From Kineosporia babensis (GTDB lineage Bacteria > Actinomycetota > Actinomycetes > Actinomycetales > Kineosporiaceae): 64,000 nucleotides of DNA. The translations under genes were made by a program, and so were the position numbers. Positions 16,877 to 25,241 of this stretch are shown here, piece by piece; positions within the stretch are counted from its first letter, which is position 1, and each line of letters starts with the position of its first letter. The stretch spans positions 372,001 to 436,000 of the forward strand of contig NZ_JAJOMB010000003.1 in assembly GCF_021129305.1 (NCBI RefSeq), in the 5' to 3' direction. A model generated the notes under the pieces. It saw only the letters and a program-made list of their open reading frames with translations. It was not told the DNA's origin and ran no database searches.

Positions 16877-19800
16877 GTTCTTCCGTTCCCCATCTTTCGG
16901 TCCGGATCCGCCGCGACAAGGTCTGCTCCCTGCCGGGCCAAGGCGCCCTGCTGCGTCTGGGTCTCGACCACCGCGCTGATCCGGGCCTTCACCTCGGCGC
17001 TGACCCGGGTCCAGCCGAAGACCCGGGCGCTCGCCTCGATCAGGCTGTCGATGTCGATCCCGCCCGCGTCGCGCACCAGATTCACCACGGCGATGGACAG
17101 TTCGCTGTCGTGCACCTGCTCGATCTTGCGCAGGCAGTCGTGGGCCGGAACCCGCACGGTGTCGATGACGGACCCGCCGAAGCCGACGAAGTCGCCGTCG
17201 CGTTCCAGCCGCGAGGAACCGTCGATCGCCTGGTCGATGGTGGTGCGGATGCGCGCCCCGATCCGCCCGACGCCGAGCAGGTCGCGTAACCGCCGGTCCA
17301 GCAGCGTGGCGTGGATGGGTCCTTCCACCTGGACGATCTGCTCGAGGGCGCGCATCACCTCAGGTACCACCGTGACATCCGGGCTGAGGGCGATGTCGGC
17401 GACCTCGTACGGCACCGTCCACTCCGGGGGCCCGGCCGGAGCAGCCGGCTGGGCCGAGACCGTAGGCAGGACCGGAACCGGGGGCTCGGTCAGCAAACCG
17501 CTGACCGGCAGATGAATCGCCTGCTCGATCGCCTCCCGCAGTCGCTGTTCCTCACCGCTGCGGTTCCGGTTCCAGGCCGTGCCCCAGATCCGGTGCAGCC
17601 GCCAGCCCAGCCCGTTGAGCACACCCTCGCGCAGCCGGTCACGGTCCCGGGCGACCTTCGAGGAGTGGTACTGAAAGCCGTCGCACTCCACCCCGAGCAC
17701 GAACACCTCGCGGCGGTCGGGGTGCCGCACCGCCATGTCGATGCGGTACCCGGCCGCCCCGACCTGCGGCTCCACCTCATAACCCCAGTGCCGGATCGCG
17801 GTGATCACCGACTCCTCGAACGGTGACTCCACATCGCCACCGGTGGCACCGTCCAGGTAGAGCGCCGGGGCCCCACGGGCCGCGAAGTCCAGGTACTTGC
17901 GCAGTTGCCGGGCGCCCTCGCTGGTCGTGGCCGAGGTGATGTCGGAGGCGGTGATGCTGGCGATCACCTCGTTGCGGTAGCGGGCCCGGGTGACCGCAAC
18001 GTTCAGCCGCCGCTGCCCACCGGACTTGTTCAGCGGGCCGAAGTTCATCAGGGTGCGGCCGTTCTCGTCCGGTCCGTACCCGATCGAGAAGATCATCACG
18101 TCGCGCTCGTCGCCCTGCACCGACTCCAGGTTCTTGACGAAGAACCCGTCGAGCCGGCCGTCGCCGAAGAACCGGTCCAGGTGCGGGTTGGCGGCCCGGG
18201 CCCGTTCCACCGCGTTCTCGATGCAGGCGGCCTGGGACTCACTGAACGCGACCACCCCGAGCGACCGGTTCGGCCGGGTGCTGAAGTGGTGCATCACCCG
18301 CTGGGCGACCAGCTCGGCCTCGATCGGGTTGTCCCGGGCCCCGTTACGCCGGTACACGCCGTCGACCGGGAAGAACTCCACCCCGATGTCCGGTCCGCTC
18401 TCCTGCGCCCCGGGAAAGGTGATCAGCCGGTTCTTGTAGAAGGAGTGGTTGCTGAACGAGATCAGGTCCTCGTGCCGGGAACGGTAGTGCCAGCGCAGGG
18501 TCAGGCTGCGCAACACCCCGGAACTCTTGGTCAGGTCGAGGATGGACTCGTACCCGTCCAGATCGGGAGCCGCCTCCTCGCCCTCCTCGTCCTCGTGCCA
18601 GTCGTCGTCGTTGCCGCCGCCGGTGCCGAAGAAGTTGGTCGGCGGCAGCTGTTCCTTGTCGCCCGCGGTGATCAGCGACCGGCCCCGGTAGATGCAGTTC
18701 ACCGCATCGCTGGGGCTGACCTGGCTGGCCTCGTCGAAGATCACCACGTCGAACTCGAGGTCGGCGGGCAGGTACTGGCTGACCGACAGCGGCGACATCA
18801 TGAAACACGGCTTCAGCGCCTGAGTGACGTTGCGGGTGCGGTTGATCAGCTCGCGCACCGGCATGTGCTTGCGCTTCTTCTCCGCCTCGCGCCGGATCAC
18901 CGCCGACTGCCCGACGTCGCTACGGGGACGCCGCCCGCGGCAGGCCTCGACGATGTCCACCACCGCGCGCTCGATCAGCTTGCGGTCCAGCGTGCGGTAC
19001 TGCTGCACCAGGTCGTCGCGGTCCGCGGCCCGGGAGGTACGCAGGGCCCGGTCGGTGAGCAGGAAGTGGTCGGCCCAGGCCTGTAGCACGCAACGCTCGA
19101 TCACCGGGCGGACGTGGTCGGCCGCCAGGCGCTCGCGGATGCAGAAGTCGACCGCCGCATCCAGGCCGTGGGTGGCCATCACCGCGCGGTTGTCCAGGTA
19201 GGCGAACCACTCGTCACGCCCGCCGGGATCACTGGCCAGGGCTTCCAGGAAGTCGGCGGCCCGGTCGAAGTCGTCCAGCTGCACCTGCAGTTCGGCTCGG
19301 CGCCCGCTGTCGAACGCGGCCAGTAGTTCGCCGCTCGCCTCCTCCCAGCGGCCGTAGGCATCGGTGGGATCAACCCCGGCCGGCACCTGTTCCAGGGCCT
19401 GGGCCTGCACTTCGGTCAGCACTTCGCCGGGCCGATCGGCATGAGCGCGTACGGCCCGGGCCCAGCCGACCGCGGCGTCGAGCGCGCTCAGATCGGTTTG
19501 CGCGCCGTGGTAGAGCCCGCGCAGCACCGCCGCCCGGTGCCCGTTCTCCTCGGTGAAGCGCACGTGCTCGGCCTCGGTGCTCTGGCGAGTGGCCAAGATC
19601 CGCTGGGCCTGCCGGAACTTCAGATCGCGGTGGAGCGCCTGGGACAGCGCTCCGGTGAAGGCCGCCACCGCCTCGGCCGGCGCAAGCTGTTCGCGTAACC
19701 AGCTCACGATCTCCGGGAACGAGTGGTTCTGCAGGTGCAGCGGCATGCCCGCCTGCGAACCGGGCACCAGCATCGACTGCCAGGTGAGCAGATCGCGTTC

Positions 19801-22341
19801 CACCTCGGCGGCCAGACCCGGCAGCCAGGCCGGCACCACCGATCCGTTACCGAGCACCTGCCCGGCCGCGCTCACGTCGAACCCGAGCCCGAGCATCTGC
19901 TCGCTCGTGGCCAGAAGGTGTGAGACCAGCTGCAGGTCGGTGGCTCCCTCCCGAAAGTAGCGGCCCAGCGCCGGACCCTGCTCGGCCAGCACGCGCTGCA
20001 GACTCTGCTCGGCCTGCTGCCAGGCCCGGGCCAGCGGTAGACCTTCGATCGCCGCCCGCACGTTCGCCGCGTCCCGGGCCCCGGCGGCGACCTGCTGCTT
20101 GTCGGCCCGGTAGCCGCCCAGCAGCTTGCGCCACCCGCGATGGGTCTGGGTGAACCTCTGCTCGAGCCCGGTCAGGTCGCCGGCCAGAATCGACGGCGTG
20201 AAGAGCGGTTCGGCGGCCCGGCGGGCCTGGTCCCGATCGCTCATCGCCCGGCCGATCGCGGTCAATGCCGTGCGAGCCCGCTGATGCCCGTCCGGGGTGA
20301 ACCACCCGGCTTCGGGACGATGCGGGGCAGCGGCGACGGCGGCCAGACTCAGGAGCTGGGTTGCCTCATCGATGGTTTGCGCCGTCGGCGTGTGCAGCGC
20401 AGTAGCGATGTCGTCGAGATGGCCCTGGCGTTGGGTCAGCATGTTCGCCGCGGCACCGAACAGCCGCGCGATCTCGTGCGCACCCTCAGCCGTCATCTCC
20501 GACAGATCCGAAACATTGGACGGTAGTGGCGGAAGCACCGAGGGTGAAGGCACCGCAGTCCAGGAAACCCCGCACACCTGCTCGGCATCGGCATCGATCC
20601 GGGCCAGATGCTGCAGGGCGGAACGCAGGTCGCCGACCACCTGATCCAGCTCGTCCAGGTGACCGGACGTGATCCAGTCTCGCGGCACGTCCTCTGGTCG
20701 GTGGCGGTCGAGTTCGGCCAGCCCGAAGAGCCTGGGGACGTCGGAGGGCCGGTTGAGCCCGAACGCTTCGGCGAGTGGGGCGAGGGGCTCGCCGGCCGTC
20801 CGCAGATCGCGCAGAGTGCTGCCCGCCTGGTAGAGCACAGCATCGAACGAAGTGCGCAGGGTGACGCCCCGCCACAGATACGCCTCACCGGTCAAAGCCG
20901 GCTGCCAGGAACGGCTCAGGCCTTCGGCAGCCTGGCGGATCTCGCCGAACGCGGCCGGCGTCAGCTCCTGGACACCCTGGAGCTTGACCGAGACCGCGGC
21001 CACGGTGTCCAGCTGAGCGATGCGTCCCAGAACCTCGTGCAAGGTCAGGTTCAGCGGTGCCCGAGGTAGATTCATCGCCGCGGCGTACTCGTTGAGCTCG
21101 TCCTGCCGGGCCCGCAACTGCCGCCGGTCCTCACCGGTGACCGGCCCGAGATCGACCTGCACATCATTCTCGAGCGCATCCCCCAGCGCCAGCGCCACCT
21201 CTTTGCGAGTGGCCTTATGCGAGTGCAGCTCCAGCAGGAACGAGCCGAGGCCGGCCGCGCCCAGCCGGTTACGCACCACGTCCAGGGCCGCGGCCTTCTC
21301 GGAGACGAACAAGACGCTCTTGCCCGCGTACAGCAGTGCCCCGATCATGTTCGAGATGGTCTGCGATTTACCGGTTCCGGGCGGACCGTCCATCACGAAC
21401 GACTTACCGGCCAGCGCCGCCGCCACGCAGGCGCGCTGCGAAGAGTCGGCATCCAGCACCAGGGGCGTTGCTTCGGCCGGGGCCAGCTCGTCGATCCGGT
21501 CGTCGGGGATCTCGTCGAAATCGAAGTCGCTGCCGGACTCCCCGGGGCCCAGGGCCAGGGCCTGAATCCCGGCGTGCTCGGCAATCCGGCCTTCGTTCTC
21601 CAGCAGGTCCCGGTACATCGCCTCCTTGGCGAACGAGAAGTAGGACAGGTGCAGGGTCTTGCGCACCTGCCAGTCCTGACGGTCCTCCTCGCTGCTGCGG
21701 ACCGCGGCCTCGACGCCGGCCAGGTACCAGGCGATGTCCAGGCCCTCCAGATCCTCGAAGGTGGGCAGCTGGACGTCCATCTGGGCCAGCCGCAACGCCA
21801 GCGCCGGATTCGGAGTCGGATCCTCCTGCGCCAGCTTCAGGCGCGGCGCCGCCCGGCGGCCAGGGCTGTAGAGCTCGACCGGCACCAGGATGAGCGGGCT
21901 GCGATAGGGCGCGCCGGTCTCGTCCTTCCATTCCAGGCTGCCGAAGGCCAGGTAGAGCACCCAGACTCCGCGGTCCAGGTACTCCTGGCCGGACTTACGC
22001 AGCAGCGAGCGCAGCGCCGCGTTGAGGTCGGCCAGCGGGGCGCGCGAGTGCAGGACCTCGTCGGTGCTGTTCTCCTCGTCGATCCAGCCCGGGACCTCGG
22101 CGTCGAAGGCCGGATCGGCTCCCCCGGCCGGGGCCAGGCTGCGGAAGACGAACTCCTGGTCGGCGAGCAGCACGCTCAGGGTGCGTTCCAGGTCCGGGTC
22201 GGCCATCTCCACCGAGCTGGTCCGGGTCGGCTTGAAGTTGAGGAGCCGGTTGCGGGCGGTCAGATTGACCAGTTCGTCGCGCCAGCGCCCGATCGCCTGG
22301 CGGACCGCGCCGGCCGGATCGGCACGCAGCACGTCCGTCAC
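16873..22341 (-). CDS. Giant DUF4011-type SF1 helicase with C-terminal restriction-endonuclease-like domain
   Basis: An 1822-residue protein, GTG start with GAGGAG. Residues about 15-260 match the DUF4011 type (RWRDELVNLTARNRLLNF). The SF1 (UvrD/DNA2-like) helicase core follows: Walker A GPPGTGKS at 319-326, Walker B FDEAS with D1203/E1204, then QLPPT, WHYRSRHEDLISFSN and VTRARYR. A PD-(D/E)XK/Vsr-like nuclease of the MTES_1575 type spans about 1505-1600 (GYRIDMAV, VLGVECDGFQYHSS, RLHRIWGTAW). A DUF3320-like domain lies near 1650-1760. Such multidomain helicase-nucleases are common in bacterial defence islands. Predicted role: recognition and cutting of foreign nucleic acid, with the following coiled-coil gene. 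Specificity unknown. Confidence 0.85.
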   Translation of the reverse strand: MTDVLRADPAGAVRQAIGRWRDELVNLTARNRLLNFKPTRTSSVEMADPDLERTLSVLLADQEFVFRSLAPAGGADPAFDAEVPGWIDEENSTDEVLHSRAPLADLNAALRSLLRKSGQEYLDRGVWVLYLAFGSLEWKDETGAPYRSPLILVPVELYSPGRRAAPRLKLAQEDPTPNPALALRLAQMDVQLPTFEDLEGLDIAWYLAGVEAAVRSSEEDRQDWQVRKTLHLSYFSFAKEAMYRDLLENEGRIAEHAGIQALALGPGESGSDFDFDEIPDDRIDELAPAEATPLVLDADSSQRACVAAALAGKSFVMDGPPGTGKSQTISNMIGALLYAGKSVLFVSEKAAALDVVRNRLGAAGLGSFLLELHSHKATRKEVALALGDALENDVQVDLGPVTGEDRRQLRARQDELNEYAAAMNLPRAPLNLTLHEVLGRIAQLDTVAAVSVKLQGVQELTPAAFGEIRQAAEGLSRSWQPALTGEAYLWRGVTLRTSFDAVLYQAGSTLRDLRTAGEPLAPLAEAFGLNRPSDVPRLFGLAELDRHRPEDVPRDWITSGHLDELDQVVGDLRSALQHLARIDADAEQVCGVSWTAVPSPSVLPPLPSNVSDLSEMTAEGAHEIARLFGAAANMLTQRQGHLDDIATALHTPTAQTIDEATQLLSLAAVAAAPHRPEAGWFTPDGHQRARTALTAIGRAMSDRDQARRAAEPLFTPSILAGDLTGLEQRFTQTHRGWRKLLGGYRADKQQVAAGARDAANVRAAIEGLPLARAWQQAEQSLQRVLAEQGPALGRYFREGATDLQLVSHLLATSEQMLGLGFDVSAAGQVLGNGSVVPAWLPGLAAEVERDLLTWQSMLVPGSQAGMPLHLQNHSFPEIVSWLREQLAPAEAVAAFTGALSQALHRDLKFRQAQRILATRQSTEAEHVRFTEENGHRAAVLRGLYHGAQTDLSALDAAVGWARAVRAHADRPGEVLTEVQAQALEQVPAGVDPTDAYGRWEEASGELLAAFDSGRRAELQVQLDDFDRAADFLEALASDPGGRDEWFAYLDNRAVMATHGLDAAVDFCIRERLAADHVRPVIERCVLQAWADHFLLTDRALRTSRAADRDDLVQQYRTLDRKLIERAVVDIVEACRGRRPRSDVGQSAVIRREAEKKRKHMPVRELINRTRNVTQALKPCFMMSPLSVSQYLPADLEFDVVIFDEASQVSPSDAVNCIYRGRSLITAGDKEQLPPTNFFGTGGGNDDDWHEDEEGEEAAPDLDGYESILDLTKSSGVLRSLTLRWHYRSRHEDLISFSNHSFYKNRLITFPGAQESGPDIGVEFFPVDGVYRRNGARDNPIEAELVAQRVMHHFSTRPNRSLGVVAFSESQAACIENAVERARAANPHLDRFFGDGRLDGFFVKNLESVQGDERDVMIFSIGYGPDENGRTLMNFGPLNKSGGQRRLNVAVTRARYRNEVIASITASDITSATTSEGARQLRKYLDFAARGAPALYLDGATGGDVESPFEESVITAIRHWGYEVEPQVGAAGYRIDMAVRHPDRREVFVLGVECDGFQYHSSKVARDRDRLREGVLNGLGWRLHRIWGTAWNRNRSGEEQRLREAIEQAIHLPVSGLLTEPPVPVLPTVSAQPAAPAGPPEWTVPYEVADIALSPDVTVVPEVMRALEQIVQVEGPIHATLLDRRLRDLLGVGRIGARIRTTIDQAIDGSSRLERDGDFVGFGGSVIDTVRVPAHDCLRKIEQVHDSELSIAVVNLVRDAGGIDIDSLIEASARVFGWTRVSAEVKARISAVVETQTQQGALARQGADLVAADPDRKMGNGRT

Positions 22342-22366
22342 CAGCTGCTCCTCTGCGTGGACGACA

Positions 22367-22399
22367 CGTTCCGGGGAAAATCGGCCGGGCCCCGGAACG
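22367..22399. promoter_or_regulatory. Hairpin upstream of the helicase gene
   Basis: CGTTCCGGGG and CCCCGGAACG form a perfect 10-bp inverted repeat with a 13-nt spacer, 25 bp before the helicase GTG. It could be an operator dyad or a 5'-UTR hairpin limiting expression of the helicase operon. It is not near any gene end on this side. Confidence 0.4.
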
Positions 22400-22542
22400 G
22401 CTTGAGGCGCCCCGCGCGGTTGCCACCCGTGTGCCGGGCCGCGGCGATCCGATCGGGTGCTCGAGGCGCTTACGGGGTGAAGCCCGCGCGCAGACGTTCG
22501 ATGAGGCGGGGCACGTGTTTCGACGACCCGAAAGGATCAGTT

Positions 22543-23271
22543 GTGTCTACTCTCAAGCGTTCGGTCGCGCTCACCGCGACGACCGGACTGGCGGCCCTGA
22601 GCTTCACGCTGGGCAATCCGCTCAGTGCCTCGGCTGCCCCGATCGAGACCCAGGCGAAGCAGAAGGCCACGAAGATCGTTGCTCTGTCGCCGTTCCGGCC
22701 CTCGGGGGCGCTGAAGAAGGCCTGGCAGACCGACGCCCGGCCCAGGGACTCGGCCAGTGAGAACGGCCTGGACTGCAGCGACGGCTCCAGCCCGGCCTGG
22801 GCACTGAACGACGGCATGTACCAGTGCCCGCCGTCGCTGCTCGGGGCGGACGCCTGCTGGTCCTCACCGAAGTACGTAGGCCAGTTGCTGTGCCTGGAAT
22901 CGCCCTGGTCCCGCAGTCTGAACCATCACCAGGTGCGGGTCCTGCCGGCGAAGTCGAAGGCGCTCAAGCGTCCGCAGCCGCTGGCTCTGGAGTTGACCGA
23001 CGGCAGTCAGTGGCTGCTGAAGACCAGCGGCACCCGGAGCGGCCGCAAGGACGGCCTGCTCGGGATCTACACCTGTGTGAACAAGGTGTGCTCGGAGAAG
23101 ACCACCGGCAAGAACCTGGCCGTGCTCTCGGCCGGCGGCCACGGGGTCAACCGGTCCAAGCCCCTCTGGTCGGTGCGTGTGGGCGAGGTCGGTGACGGGG
23201 ACGTGGCCTACCCGGCCCCGAAGCGGTACAAGGTGAAGAAGGCCTGGTTCATCCACAACAACATCAAGTAG
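22543..23271 (+). CDS. Secreted hypothetical protein, 242 residues
   Basis: GTG start with AAAGGA 8 nt upstream. The N-terminus is a signal peptide: basic STLKR, hydrophobic ALTATTGLAALSFTLG, cleavage after ASA near residue 31. The mature protein is basic and has about six cysteines (LDCSDG, YQCPPSLL, DACWSS, LLCLES, YTCVNKVCSEK), suggesting disulfides in an extracellular fold. No known domain. It runs divergently from the helicase gene with 201 bp between starts. Confidence 0.65.
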   Translation: MSTLKRSVALTATTGLAALSFTLGNPLSASAAPIETQAKQKATKIVALSPFRPSGALKKAWQTDARPRDSASENGLDCSDGSSPAWALNDGMYQCPPSLLGADACWSSPKYVGQLLCLESPWSRSLNHHQVRVLPAKSKALKRPQPLALELTDGSQWLLKTSGTRSGRKDGLLGIYTCVNKVCSEKTTGKNLAVLSAGGHGVNRSKPLWSVRVGEVGDGDVAYPAPKRYKVKKAWFIHNNIK

Positions 23272-23310
23272 TTCACCCCTGGCCGCCCTCGCCCGCCCCG
23301 GGGCTGCCGG

Positions 23311-23640
23311 TCAGGACGACAAGGGCCCGCCCGCGGCCCGCCACTCCACCAGCCCGCGGCTCATGTTCACCGCCTCGAACCCGTTCTCCACCAACAGGTT
23401 CGCCGCTCCCGCCGAGCGGATGCCGCCGGTGCAGAAGGCGATCAGCAGCCGGTCCTCGGGCAGCTCGAGGCACCGGGTGGGCAGTTGTTCCAGCGGCATG
23501 TGCACCGCGCCCGGGATGTGCACCCGGCGCCATTCGAAGTCCCGGCGTACGTCCACCACGAGGGCGCCCTCGGCGACCAGGCGGACGGCATCGGCGGCGC
23601 TGACGGACGGCGGTCGACGGAGGTAGTGCCGGAGGCTCAT
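23311..23640 (-). CDS. Rhodanese-like domain protein
   Basis: A 109-residue single-domain rhodanese. The active-site loop is FCTGGIRSA with the catalytic cysteine (about residue 70), and the family front motif VVDVRRDFEWRRVHIPGA is clear. It would transfer sulfane sulfur, in the cytosol. The start is 10 nt after the reverse-transcriptase stop on the same strand, and an AT-rich palindrome lies in the junction, so it may either be co-transcribed with the RT or have its own repressible promoter. Confidence 0.85.
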   Translation of the reverse strand: MSLRHYLRRPPSVSAADAVRLVAEGALVVDVRRDFEWRRVHIPGAVHMPLEQLPTRCLELPEDRLLIAFCTGGIRSAGAANLLVENGFEAVNMSRGLVEWRAAGGPLSS

Positions 23641-23646
23641 GTGTTT

Positions 23647-23663
23647 CAGTTTAACTTAAACTG
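23647..23663. promoter_or_regulatory. Palindrome CAGTTTAACTTAAACTG at RT/rhodanese junction
   Basis: Perfect 8-bp arms around a central C, AT-rich in a GC-rich region, 7 bp upstream of the rhodanese ATG and spanning the RT stop codon. AT-rich dyads like this are typical of ArsR/SmtB-type (including sulfur-sensing) repressors and of other winged-helix dimers. It suggests a rhodanese promoter inside the RT end. The regulator is not in the window. Confidence 0.5.
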
Positions 23664-24994
23664 GGCCAGGTGATCGCCTCGAAGGTCTCCCGCAGCTTCC
23701 GGCCTCGCTCGGGGTTCAGTTGCGCCACCCACGCGATCCGGCCCAGCAGGTGTGCCCGGAAGTCCCGGTGCCCGGCGCGGTTCTGCCCCTCCGGACCATG
23801 CCGCAACGCGTTGTGCAGGATCGCCTTGAGCTCGTCGTACTCCCTGCGGTTCAGGTTGGGATGGGCGTTGACCACGATCCCGGTGACCTCCTGACGCTGG
23901 AAGTCACGGCGGATGCGGGTCTTGGCCGACTGCAGGGCGAAGCCTTCCGAGCGCACGATCTCGTCGACGGCCGTGATCAGACGCCGGGCGTTGACCTCTT
24001 CCCCAGCAGAAAACGTCAGGTCGTCGGCGTAGCGGGTGTACGTCATCCCCACCGCGGCGGCCAGGCCGTTCAGGCGGCGGTCCAACCCCAGGGCACAGAG
24101 ATTGGCCAGAGCCGGGGAGGTCGGCGCGCCCTGCGGTAGGTGGCCGCCGGCCAGAAGCCGGCGCAGTCGCACCCGGGATTCCACGTCGGAAGTGGCTGGC
24201 ATGTTGGAGATTACGCGCACGGGAGTGCGGGTGGTGCACAGCCCGGTCAGCACATGCGCCACCGGTTCGGCATAGCCCGCGGCGCGGAAGATCCCGTAGA
24301 CCTGGCCGACCTGGATCGAGGCGAAGAAGGCGGCCAGGTCGAGGCCGATGACCACGGCAGCGCCGGCATGCGGTTCGGCGCCGGTGACTGCGCTGCGGCC
24401 GGGAACGAATCCGTGGGCGGCAGGGTGGGTGGGGATGCGCGCCAGGATCTGTTCCAGCAGGGTGCGTTGCCGGGAACGCAGGCGCGGCAGCGGGGCTTCC
24501 AACAACCGGGGACGTTTGGACGCGGTACTCGCCCAGGCGTAGCGGTAGTGGTGGAGCGGCCCGGGTGCCGCACGGCGCTGCAGGCCCTTGACGTCGGCAA
24601 ACCAGTCCAGCTGGGCGGTTTCGAGGTCCAGGAGCCGGGCCAGGTCCTGGATGCTGTCGATCTTGGGGACCGGCCAGGGGCGGCGGGTATTCATCTGCAC
24701 CGGCGCCGGCGGCATCCGGATCACGCGCAGCGGCCGGCCGGTTTCTACCGAACGCAGCACGGCCGTGAACAGGATCGGGCTGGCCTGGATGAAAGCGGCC
24801 AGTTCGCGCGGACGGTCGGCTGGCGGCCGGGGGTAGGCGTCGAGCACCTCGCGGGCCAGTCGCCGGGTCCAGCGTCTACGGCCGCCCAGCACGGTGGCGG
24901 CGTTGTCGGTCAGCGGGCGCAAGGCCCACTCCGGCGCGGTGAGGAAGGCATTGCCAAGAGCCCGGGCCAGCACCCGGGTACGGGGATCGCTCAT
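23651..24994 (-). CDS. Retron-type reverse transcriptase
   Basis: A 447-residue RT. Core motifs in order: AAHGFVPGRS (about 190), VVIGLDLAAFFASI with the first catalytic Asp, GHLPQGAPTSPALANL, YTRYADDLTFSAG with Y322-ADD-D325, and QEVTGIVVNAHPNLNR whose VTG (V370) is characteristic of retron RTs. There is no maturase or HNH domain, which argues against a group II intron, and no repeats of a diversity-generating element are near. An N-terminal extension of about 130 residues precedes the RT fold. ATG at 24994 has no clear ribosome site. A structured stretch immediately upstream is the likely msr-msd. No obvious retron effector is adjacent; the rhodanese downstream and methyltransferase upstream are the only candidates. 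Confidence 0.85.
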   Translation of the reverse strand: MSDPRTRVLARALGNAFLTAPEWALRPLTDNAATVLGGRRRWTRRLAREVLDAYPRPPADRPRELAAFIQASPILFTAVLRSVETGRPLRVIRMPPAPVQMNTRRPWPVPKIDSIQDLARLLDLETAQLDWFADVKGLQRRAAPGPLHHYRYAWASTASKRPRLLEAPLPRLRSRQRTLLEQILARIPTHPAAHGFVPGRSAVTGAEPHAGAAVVIGLDLAAFFASIQVGQVYGIFRAAGYAEPVAHVLTGLCTTRTPVRVISNMPATSDVESRVRLRRLLAGGHLPQGAPTSPALANLCALGLDRRLNGLAAAVGMTYTRYADDLTFSAGEEVNARRLITAVDEIVRSEGFALQSAKTRIRRDFQRQEVTGIVVNAHPNLNRREYDELKAILHNALRHGPEGQNRAGHRDFRAHLLGRIAWVAQLNPERGRKLRETFEAITWPSLS

Positions 24995-25038
24995 TGCGGT
25001 GACGCCGGGCAACGACCTGACCGGTTGTGCGCGTGCCG

Positions 25039-25174
25039 AGCTGCGCGGAGCGCTGCGGTGCACGTGCGGCGTGGTGCCGTGGATATGGTGCCGTGCCCGG
25101 GGTAACCCCGGATCAACCGCCCGGAACCGGCCGGACGGCGTTCTCGTCCCCGGCGCCACCGCATCCGCGCAGCT
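25039..25174 (-). ncRNA. Candidate retron msr-msd RNA closed by a long-range stem
   Basis: Read on the minus strand, AGCTGCGCGGATGCGGTG (25174-25157) pairs with CACCGCA (25060-25054) and TCCGCGCAGCT (25049-25039), giving 18 bp interrupted only by a 4-nt bulge (GCGC). It encloses 96 nt containing a perfect hairpin, CCGGGG-TAA-CCCCGG (25097-25111), and a 10-bp direct repeat TGGTGCCGTG (25072-25081, 25086-25095). The 3' arm ends 44 nt before the RT start. A long closing stem just upstream of a retron RT is what the a1/a2 repeats look like. The stem is seen; the ncRNA role and exact ends are inferred. Confidence 0.5.
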
Positions 25175-25190
25175 TAAAGGGTTGGCGTGC

Positions 25191-25224
25191 GTCTCGAAGC
25201 CCTTTGCCGCGCGGGCTTCGAGAC
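25191..25224 (-). terminator. Hairpin terminator candidate after methyltransferase gene
   Basis: GTCTCGAAGCCC and GGGCTTCGAGAC are perfect 12-bp arms around a 10-nt loop, starting 17 nt after the methyltransferase stop. There is no run of T, as is common in actinobacteria. It separates the upstream gene from the retron RNA region, though it could also be the first stem of that RNA. Confidence 0.55.
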
Positions 25225-25241
25225 CACCCCCTTCGAAAGAA

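Noticed and set aside
23651-24994. RT as a group II intron or diversity-generating element
   Set aside because: No maturase or HNH domain, no domain V-like hairpin or template/variable repeats seen; VTG motif and upstream long stem fit retrons better.
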